Positions 6,637 through 12,352 of a stretch of DNA of 12,352 nt are shown piece after piece. The stretch spans positions 1-12,352 of the forward strand of contig JAFPCL010000164.1 of NCBI GenBank assembly GCA_017390225.1, in the 5' to 3' direction. Position numbers and translations under genes: made by a program. The notes beneath the pieces are model-generated. The model had not been told where the DNA came from. It did not search any database and worked only from the letters and a program-made list of their open reading frames with translations. Position 1 is the first letter of the stretch. Every line of letters starts with the position of its first letter. The DNA is from Clostridia bacterium. Lineage in GTDB: Bacteria > Bacillota > Clostridia > CAKSNL01 > HGM11501.

Positions 6637-7851
6637 ATGAAACCGACAGTTGCAGTTTTTTTCGGCGGACAAAGCGTGGAGCATGAAGTGTCCGTGATTT
6701 CCGCCAATCAAGCCATGCATGCGATCGACAAGGAAGCCTACGATGTTGTTCCCGTGTATATCACCAAGCAGGGCACGTTTTATTCGGGCGTGGCACTTTT
6801 TAATATTGCCAACTACATCAACGAAGAGGATCTTTTAAAACAGCTGGTGGAGGTATGTTTTGTTCGTGCAGAGGACGGTGTGTATATGGAGAAAACCCGC
6901 GGACTGTTCGGCAGACGTATCCGCAAGATTGACGTTGCCGTTCCCGTGGTGCACGGCACAAATGTAGAGGACGGCACACTGCAGGGCTATCTGGAGCTTT
7001 TAGGGCTTCCCTACAGCGGCTGTGATATTGCTTCCTCTGCACTGGGCATGGATAAAGCCGTGATGAAAACCGTGCTCAAGGAAGCCGGTGTTGCGGTGCT
7101 TGTCTGCCGATGCTTCTATAAAGAAGATTTCTATAAAGACAGTGGTGCCGTGGTAGCAGACCTTGAACAGAACATTGCCTATCCCATGATTGTCAAGCCC
7201 TACAACACGGGCTCCAGTATCGGCATCCGTGTGGCAGAGGATCGGGATGCGCTGATTGAGTGTATTGAATACGCCGCTGACTTTGCGGAGCGGATTTTGG
7301 TCGAGCATGCCATCGAGCATCTGCGAGAGATTAACTGCTCCGTGCTGGGCGACCATTCGAGCGCAAAAGCTTCCATTCTGGAAGAGCCCGTAAGCTCCGG
7401 CGAAATTCTCTCCTATGAGGATAAATACATGAGCGGCGGCAAAGGCGGCAAGGGCACAAAAGGTGCCAAAGTCGGCAATGCCAAGCAGGGCATGGCATCC
7501 TCCGACAGAAAACTGCCTGCCGATTTGTCAGATGAAAAGACGGAAGAAATTAAAGCCATGGCACTGATGACTTTCCGTGCGCTGGGTTGCAGTGGCGTAT
7601 CGCGCATCGACTTTTTAATGGATACGGATGACAACGATAAAGTATACGTCAACGAAATCAATACCATTCCGGGTTCTTTGTCTTTCTATCTGTGGGAAGC
7701 ATCGGGCGTGAGCTTTTCCGAGCTTATGGACACATTGATTCGTCTGGCTCTGAAGCGGAAAAGAGAACGGGAACTTCTCCACTTCAGCTTTGACAGCAAT
7801 ATTCTTAAAAATTTCGGAAAAACAGGGCTCAAGGGAAGCAAAGGAAAATAA
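6637..7851 (+). CDS. ddl: D-alanine--D-alanine ligase
   Basis: Cytoplasmic ATP-grasp enzyme that joins two D-alanines for the peptidoglycan stem. Marks include FFGGQSVEHEVSV (8-20, with Glu15), HGTNVEDGTLQG (106-117), IVKPYNTGSSIGI (185-197) and VNEINTIPGSLSF (338-350, metal-binding Glu340 and Asn342). Tyr264 in YEDKY matches the omega-loop Tyr of E. coli DdlB (Tyr216) that goes with D-Ala-D-Ala; D-lactate ligases have Phe or His here, so a D-Ala-D-Lac product is unlikely. At 404 aa it is longer than many Ddl (about 300-370). The excess is a Gly/Lys-rich stretch in the omega loop (267-285) and a basic tail of about 33 residues (372-404). AAGGA (6626-6630) stands 6 bases before the ATG. It probably feeds the MurF-like ligase just upstream. 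Confidence 0.95.
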   Translation: MKPTVAVFFGGQSVEHEVSVISANQAMHAIDKEAYDVVPVYITKQGTFYSGVALFNIANYINEEDLLKQLVEVCFVRAEDGVYMEKTRGLFGRRIRKIDVAVPVVHGTNVEDGTLQGYLELLGLPYSGCDIASSALGMDKAVMKTVLKEAGVAVLVCRCFYKEDFYKDSGAVVADLEQNIAYPMIVKPYNTGSSIGIRVAEDRDALIECIEYAADFAERILVEHAIEHLREINCSVLGDHSSAKASILEEPVSSGEILSYEDKYMSGGKGGKGTKGAKVGNAKQGMASSDRKLPADLSDEKTEEIKAMALMTFRALGCSGVSRIDFLMDTDDNDKVYVNEINTIPGSLSFYLWEASGVSFSELMDTLIRLALKRKRERELLHFSFDSNILKNFGKTGLKGSKGK

Positions 7852-7881
7852 ACCGAACCCTTTAATCAGGAAGGAATCAAT

Positions 7882-8886
7882 ATGGAAGTACTAATGAATC
7901 GCTTAAAAGAGCTGACGGAGCTTAACGGAACATCCGGGGCAGAGGATGCGGTGAGAAACTATATCTTAGCGCAAATTCCGAAAGACCTATCGCCCGTGGT
8001 GGATCCGTTGGGCAATGTGCTTGTATATAAAAAAGGAAGAAAAGATAAAGGGCATATCATGGTCAGCGCCCATATGGACGAGGTGGCGCTGATGGTGTCG
8101 GACATCACCGACGAGGGCTATTTGAAATTCAAAACCGTGGGCGGCATCGACAGCAAGGTTTTGTATTCCAAGCGCGTCACCGTGGAAGGGCATCTCGGCG
8201 TGATTGCCGGCAAAGCCGTGCATTTGCAGGATAAAGAAGAGCGGAAGAAGCCGGCAAGTGTGAAAAGCCTTTGCATCGATATCGGCGCGGCATCCAAAGA
8301 GGACGTGCCTTTTGAAACGGGTGTCTATGCCTATTTCGACACGAAATTTATGCGTTTGGGCGAAAAAGCTGTGAAAGCCAAGGCGTTGGATGACCGCGTG
8401 GGATGCAGTATTCTGCTTTCTCTGATGGAAAAAGAATATGACGTGAACATCACATTTTGCTTTTTAACCAGAGAGGAAATCGGGCTTGCGGGCGCTGTGG
8501 CGGCAAGCTACACCGTTGCGCCCGAGGAAGCGTTGGTCATTGAAGGCACGGTCTGCTCCGATGTGCCCGGCACAAAGCCCCATGAATACGTCACACAGTT
8601 TGGCGGCGGCGCCGTTGTACCCTTTATGGACGGGTCGCTCATTGCCGACAAAGATATGTTCAATCAATTGAAGCAAATTGCCGAAGAAGAAAACATTCCG
8701 ATCCAGCATAAAAGAAGTGTATCCGGCGGCACGGATGCCGGTGCCATTCATAAAAGCCGCGGCGGCGTGAAAACGGCAGTGATTTCTGTGCCTTGCCGTT
8801 ATATTCATTCACCGGCAGGAATGATGCATATCGACGATTTTTACGCCGTATATCGTCTGGCGGAAGCATACCTGAAAAGGAGATAA
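7882..8886 (+). CDS. M42 family metallo-aminopeptidase, first of two
   Basis: A 334-aa cytoplasmic peptidase of family M42 (TET aminopeptidases, also annotated as FrvX, YsdC or glutamyl aminopeptidase-like). Members form large dodecamers that trim peptides. Active-site residues by family comparison: His64 and Asp66 in AHMDE, bridging Asp170 in ALDDR, catalytic Glu198 and ligand Glu199 in REEIGLAGA, and His309 in RYIHSP. At the position where the next gene has Asp214 this protein has Glu221 (VIEGT), a known type of variation in the family. GGTDAGAIH (282-290) is also conserved. The start at 7882 has AGGAAGG (7868-7874) 7 bases upstream; the in-frame ATG at 7894 is less well placed. The second copy begins 3 bases after the stop. 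Exact peptide preference cannot be inferred. Confidence 0.9.
   Translation: MEVLMNRLKELTELNGTSGAEDAVRNYILAQIPKDLSPVVDPLGNVLVYKKGRKDKGHIMVSAHMDEVALMVSDITDEGYLKFKTVGGIDSKVLYSKRVTVEGHLGVIAGKAVHLQDKEERKKPASVKSLCIDIGAASKEDVPFETGVYAYFDTKFMRLGEKAVKAKALDDRVGCSILLSLMEKEYDVNITFCFLTREEIGLAGAVAASYTVAPEEALVIEGTVCSDVPGTKPHEYVTQFGGGAVVPFMDGSLIADKDMFNQLKQIAEEENIPIQHKRSVSGGTDAGAIHKSRGGVKTAVISVPCRYIHSPAGMMHIDDFYAVYRLAEAYLKRR
8878..8882 (+). promoter_or_regulatory. SD sequence that decides the start of the second M42 gene
   Basis: AGGAG lies at the very end of the preceding gene, 7 bases before ATG 8890 but only 4 bases before the in-frame GTG at 8887. The ATG is therefore the more likely start. Confidence 0.6.
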
Positions 8887-8889
8887 GTG

Positions 8890-9861
8890 ATGGAATTATT
8901 AAAGAAATTAACCGAAGCGGTTGCCCCCTCCGGCGCAGAAGAGGCTGTAGGAGCGGTCATTGAAGAAGCTATTCGTCCCTATGTGGATGAAGTATACACC
9001 GATGCACTGGGGAATCTCATTGCCCATAAAAAGGGAACGGGCAAAAAAATCATGCTCGCCGCCCACATGGACGAAATCGGCGTGATGGCAACCTATATAG
9101 ATGACAACGGCTTTGTCCGTTTTTCTCCCATCGGCTGGTTGCCGCCCCATTATGCCCTGTATAAGAAAGTGTATTTCACCAACGGTGTCGTGGGCGTTGT
9201 GGGCTACGAAGAAAAAGAGAAAGAGTTAAAAGACATTAAAAACAGCGATTTGTATATCGATATCGGTGTTTCTTCCAAAGAAGAAGCGGAAAGCCAAATT
9301 GCACCCGGCATTTCCGGCGGCATAGAGCGTAGCTTCTCTGTCTGCGGCAGTCGTGTGTTCAGCGGCGTTATGGACAACCGTAGCGGTTGCTACTGCCTCA
9401 TCAAAACGGCAGAGCGCTACACGGGCGATTGTGATGTGTATTATGTGTTTACCGTGCAAGAGGAAGTTGGGCTTCGCGGTGCAGGTGCGGCGGCGTTTGC
9501 CATTCAGCCGGACATGGCACTGAGCGTGGATGTGACCGACGTGGGTGACACCCCGAACTGCCCCCATAATGCCGTCCGTCTGGGGGAAGGCCCTGCTATA
9601 AAAGTTATGGATGCCTCGATTATCACGCATCCTATCATGCGAAGAAAGCTTCTTTTGGCGGCAGAAGGTTTGCCGTATCAGCTGGAAGTTATCCAAAACG
9701 GCGGCACGGATGCCGGCGCTATGCACACGTCAAAGGGCGGTGTGATGACGGGCGCAATATCCATTCCTTGCCGTTATATCCATTCTGCGGCAGAATGTGT
9801 GGACACGGAAGACTTGAAACATACAGAGGAGCTTCTGTATCGGTTCTTAATGGCAGAATAA
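8890..9861 (+). CDS. M42 family metallo-aminopeptidase, second of two
   Basis: A 323-aa paralogue of the preceding gene, with the same fold and order of motifs: His59 and Asp61 in AHMDE, bridging Asp162 in MDNR, Glu191 and Glu192 in QEEVGLRGA, Asp214 in SVDVTDVGD, GGTDAGAMH (271-279) and His298 in RYIHSA. All expected metal ligands and the catalytic Glu are present, so it should be active. It differs from its neighbour in having Asp rather than Glu at the fifth metal position, and MDNR rather than LDDR, which points to old divergence rather than a recent copy. The two are almost certainly co-translated and may form mixed TET particles, as known for archaeal M42 enzymes, or cover different peptide substrates. 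It is followed by 24 bases carrying the dxs SD. Confidence 0.9.
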   Translation: MELLKKLTEAVAPSGAEEAVGAVIEEAIRPYVDEVYTDALGNLIAHKKGTGKKIMLAAHMDEIGVMATYIDDNGFVRFSPIGWLPPHYALYKKVYFTNGVVGVVGYEEKEKELKDIKNSDLYIDIGVSSKEEAESQIAPGISGGIERSFSVCGSRVFSGVMDNRSGCYCLIKTAERYTGDCDVYYVFTVQEEVGLRGAGAAAFAIQPDMALSVDVTDVGDTPNCPHNAVRLGEGPAIKVMDASIITHPIMRRKLLLAAEGLPYQLEVIQNGGTDAGAMHTSKGGVMTGAISIPCRYIHSAAECVDTEDLKHTEELLYRFLMAE

Positions 9862-9885
9862 CACCAAAGGAAAAGAGGGAAAACC

Positions 9886-11745
9886 ATGGCATATTTGCGT
9901 GAAAATATGGACAGAGAATATTTGCGCTCCCTGTCCTATGAAGAGCTGGATGTGCTTTGCTCGGAAATTCGGGAAATGATTATTAACACCACGGCGAAAA
10001 ACGGCGGTCATTTAGCCGCCAATCTCGGTGTCGTGGAGCTCACGGTAGCACTTTTCCGTGTGCTGGATTTGCCTGCGGACAAGCTGTTGTGGGATGTGGG
10101 GCATCAGTGCTACACCCATAAAATTTTAAGCGGCAGAATGAAAGATATGCAATCGCTTCGAAAATCGGGCGGTATTTCAGGCTTTCCCCGTCAATGGGAA
10201 AGTGCCTACGATTTGACAAACGGCGGCCATTCCAGCACAGCGGCAGGCTTAGCGCTGGGAATGGCGGCGGCAAGAGATCTTGCAGGGGAGAATTATAAAG
10301 TATGCTGTGTTGTGGGCGATGGTGCCATGACAGGTGGTCCTGTCTATGAATGTATGAACAACACCGAGGCAACCAAAGGCGGATTTTTAATGATCCTCAA
10401 CGACAATGAAATGTCCATTTCCGAAAACGTCGGCTCGTTGGCACGTGTTCTTGATAAAGTCCGTATGTCTCGCGGATACAGCGTGAGAAAAAGAAAGCTC
10501 AAGGGCTTTTTGAATAAAACAGAAAAAGGACAAGGGGTTTTAAATGCATTAGGCACATTTAAAGACCGTGTGAAATATTTCATCCATCCGCAGATTCACT
10601 ATTTTGAAGAAATGGGCTTTGCCTGTCTCGGCCCTGTGGACGGTCATAATATCCGTGCCTTGGAAAAAATGATCACCAAGGGCTTGGAGCTTGCAGAACC
10701 GGTGCTTCTTCATGTACATACCAAAAAGGGCAAGGGCTGTGATTTTGCCGAAAAAAATCCCGAAAAATATCACGGCATCGGCGCTTTCGATGCGAAAACA
10801 GGCGTATCTTTGGATCATAGCCAAGGCTATTCCGAGGTGGTAGCACAAACACTGGAGAATTTAGCGGAAGCCCATGAGAATGTCGCCGTCATTTGTCCCT
10901 CCACACCGGTGGGGTGCGGCCTTTTGAATTTCAGAGAAAAGCATCCCGAACGGTTTTTTGATACGGGGATTGCCGAAAGCCATGCCGTGACCTTTGCTTC
11001 GGGCATGGCACTGTCGGGCATGACTCCCGTGGTGTGCATGTATTCTGCCTTTTTGCCCCGTGCCTATGATATGTTGGCATATGAAGCGGTGCTCAATGGT
11101 GCGCATGTGGTATTTTGCATGGACAGAAGCGGTCTCGTCGGCGGCGATGGGGAAACCCATCAGGGCATATATGATTTGGCATTTTTGCTGTCCGTGCCGC
11201 ATCTGGCGGTTTTATCTCCGGCATCCTTTGAAGAACTGCGCCAGATGCTTCGCTATGCCGTAGAGGAGCACACCTCTACCATTGTTGTTCGATTCCCCAA
11301 GGGAAGAGATTCGGGACTTTCGCTTCCTGCTTTTTCTTTTGGAAAAGCGCACGTTTTGATGCGCGGGCATAATATCACCTTGGTCGCCGAAGGGGCGATG
11401 GTTCCCCTTGCTTTGGAAGTGGCGGCACAATTGGGCGAACATTGGGGGCTTTCGGCAGAAGTGATTCACTTAGGCACACTCAAGCCCTACGATCGGGAAA
11501 CCATCGAAACATCACTTAGGAAAACAGGCTTTTTGGTGACACTTGAAAACCATGCCCAAATCGGCGGTGTCGGGCAGATGATTGCATCCGATTTTTCTTC
11601 CTATGGGAAGAGCCTTTGCATCGGCTACCCCGATGAATGGATTCCCCACGGCAGTGAAAAGGAATTAAACGAAACTTATCGGATGACGGCACAGGCGCTG
11701 TCCGAAAAAATTCAAAAAGCATATGAGGGCAGAAAAAATGGATAA
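9886..11745 (+). CDS. dxs: 1-deoxy-D-xylulose-5-phosphate synthase
   Basis: Thiamine-diphosphate enzyme that condenses pyruvate with glyceraldehyde 3-phosphate, the first step of the MEP isoprenoid pathway. The length of 619 aa is normal. Visible marks: GGHLAANLGVVEL (40-52, His42), WDVGHQCYTHKIL (69-81), the ThDP-Mg motif GDGAMTGG (144-151) with Asn172 in LNDNEMSIS, DGHN (252-255), YHG (295-297), catalytic Glu364 in GIAESHAVTF (361-370), YSAFLPRAYD (386-395) and DRSGLVGGDGETHQG (413-427). The thiamine-binding and transketolase C-terminal domains are complete. GAGGG (9875-9879) lies 6 bases before the ATG. The stop overlaps the tlyA start by 8 bases, the usual dxs-tlyA pairing in Bacillota. 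No xseA, xseB or ispA stands upstream, where many relatives have them. Confidence 0.97.
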   Translation: MAYLRENMDREYLRSLSYEELDVLCSEIREMIINTTAKNGGHLAANLGVVELTVALFRVLDLPADKLLWDVGHQCYTHKILSGRMKDMQSLRKSGGISGFPRQWESAYDLTNGGHSSTAAGLALGMAAARDLAGENYKVCCVVGDGAMTGGPVYECMNNTEATKGGFLMILNDNEMSISENVGSLARVLDKVRMSRGYSVRKRKLKGFLNKTEKGQGVLNALGTFKDRVKYFIHPQIHYFEEMGFACLGPVDGHNIRALEKMITKGLELAEPVLLHVHTKKGKGCDFAEKNPEKYHGIGAFDAKTGVSLDHSQGYSEVVAQTLENLAEAHENVAVICPSTPVGCGLLNFREKHPERFFDTGIAESHAVTFASGMALSGMTPVVCMYSAFLPRAYDMLAYEAVLNGAHVVFCMDRSGLVGGDGETHQGIYDLAFLLSVPHLAVLSPASFEELRQMLRYAVEEHTSTIVVRFPKGRDSGLSLPAFSFGKAHVLMRGHNITLVAEGAMVPLALEVAAQLGEHWGLSAEVIHLGTLKPYDRETIETSLRKTGFLVTLENHAQIGGVGQMIASDFSSYGKSLCIGYPDEWIPHGSEKELNETYRMTAQALSEKIQKAYEGRKNG

Positions 11746-12352
11746 TGAAAGCCGTTTGGATAAGTTTTTGGTCGATAGCGGCAAGGTGTCGGGGCGTGAC
11801 CGTGTGAAAGAGCTGATTGAAGCAGGACTTGTTACTGTCAATGGGATGCCGGCAAAAAAAGCAGGGCAAAAGGTCACGGAAGCGGATAAAATCGAGGTTT
11901 TATCCGATGAGCGATATGTCGGCCGCGGCGGTTATAAATTGGAAGGCGCTATCGAAAAATTTTCCTTATCGCCGAAAGGAGAGGTGTGCCTCGATATCGG
12001 TGCATCCACCGGCGGCTTCACCGATTGTATGCTCTATTTCGGCGCAAAAAAAGTCTACGCCGTGGACGTGGGCACAAATCAGCTGGCACAAAAGCTATTG
12101 TGCGACAGCCGTGTGGTATCCATGGAGCAAACGGATATCAGAACCGTCACGAAAGAGAATTTTTCAGAGCCAATCACCTTTTTTTCCGTGGATGTATCGT
12201 TTATTTCACTCAAGCAAATCCTTCCCAAACTGAAAGAATTGTTGGCGGAAAACGCCATAGGGGTGCTTCTTATCAAGCCCCAGTTTGAAGCAGGGAAAAA
12301 AGCACTAAATAAAAAAGGCATCGTCCGTGACGAGAAGACACGAGAAGCCGTG
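11738..12352 (+). CDS. tlyA: TlyA family 2'-O-methyltransferase with S4 domain (3' end outside window)
   Basis: First 205 codons of a protein that usually has about 265-275 aa, so roughly a quarter is missing beyond the edge; no stop or frameshift is seen. TlyA methylates the 2'-OH of rRNA cytidines using S-adenosylmethionine. The N-terminal S4 RNA-binding domain covers about residues 1-55 (RLDKFLVDSG, SGRDRVKELIEAG). It is followed by YVGRGGYKLEGAI (60-72), the SAM-binding motif LDIGASTGGFTDC (85-97), DVSFISL (152-158) and KPQFEAG (180-186). GAGGG (11725-11729) stands 8 bases before the ATG. The start lies inside the last codons of dxs, so translation is probably coupled. In relatives nadK, argR and recN often come next, which the window cannot show. 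The old label haemolysin is misleading for this family. Confidence 0.95.
   Translation, partial: MDNESRLDKFLVDSGKVSGRDRVKELIEAGLVTVNGMPAKKAGQKVTEADKIEVLSDERYVGRGGYKLEGAIEKFSLSPKGEVCLDIGASTGGFTDCMLYFGAKKVYAVDVGTNQLAQKLLCDSRVVSMEQTDIRTVTKENFSEPITFFSVDVSFISLKQILPKLKELLAENAIGVLLIKPQFEAGKKALNKKGIVRDEKTREAV

Noticed and set aside
6637..7851. Ddl as a D-Ala-D-Lac (vancomycin-resistance type) ligase
   Set aside because: Tyr264 in the omega loop matches D-Ala-D-Ala enzymes; no vanH- or vanX-like gene is nearby.
9226..9726. Minus-strand open frame of 166 codons inside the second M42 gene
   Set aside because: Shadow of a conserved metallopeptidase; no family resemblance.
11817..12233. Plus-strand frame of 138 codons in the right end
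   Set aside because: The overlapping frame starting at 11738 has clear S4 and TlyA motifs; this one is Arg/Lys/Ser-rich noise.
1..12352. CRISPR arrays, tRNA or rRNA genes, insertion sequences, att sites
   Set aside because: No direct-repeat array, cloverleaf, transposase or terminal repeats were seen; the window is almost fully filled by intact genes.

Overview
The window is a compact bacterial segment of about 12.3 kb. Every convincing gene is on the + strand. Gene content, strong Shine-Dalgarno (SD) sequences (for example AAGGAGG at 5059-5065), a CwlD-type amidase and a dxs-tlyA pair all point to an anaerobic Gram-positive of the Bacillota, probably Clostridia or a relative. The coding part has moderate G+C, while the first ~377 bases are clearly A/T-rich. 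Genus or species cannot be told from this sequence.

Layout. Positions 1-377 are non-coding on the + strand. They hold a 10-bp stem-loop, an 11-bp terminator-like hairpin, and a promoter whose -35 box lies inside the 3' arm of that hairpin. A possible divergent gene starts at the extreme left edge. Then come ten close-packed genes: metY (O-acetylhomoserine sulfhydrylase), an unrecognised multi-spanning membrane protein, cwlD (cell-wall amidase), radA (DNA repair ATPase), an alpha/beta hydrolase, a membrane-anchored MurF-like ligase, ddl (D-Ala-D-Ala ligase), two tandem M42 metallo-aminopeptidases, and dxs (first step of the MEP isoprenoid pathway). An eleventh gene, tlyA (rRNA 2'-O-methyltransferase), runs off the right edge. 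Gaps are 51 bases or less, four junctions overlap, and I see no intrinsic terminator between genes, so one long transcript from the metY promoter is plausible.

How the genes fit together. The hydrolase, MurF-like ligase and Ddl sit on consecutive, mostly overlapping frames. Ddl makes D-Ala-D-Ala, and MurF-family ligases attach it to the UDP-MurNAc-peptide, so this is a peptidoglycan-precursor module. CwlD acts later on finished wall. Dxs supplies isoprenoid precursors, which include the lipid carrier for wall synthesis. RadA and TlyA are housekeeping genes. The M42 pair probably serves peptide turnover.

The least ordinary points are: (1) a nested inverted repeat around the ribosome-binding site and TTG start of cwlD; (2) a MurF-like ligase whose usual first domain is replaced by about five membrane segments and whose C-terminus is atypical; (3) the coupled hydrolase / membrane ligase / Ddl trio; (4) the A/T-rich metY leader. 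I did not find a clearly new defence, mobile or RNA system.
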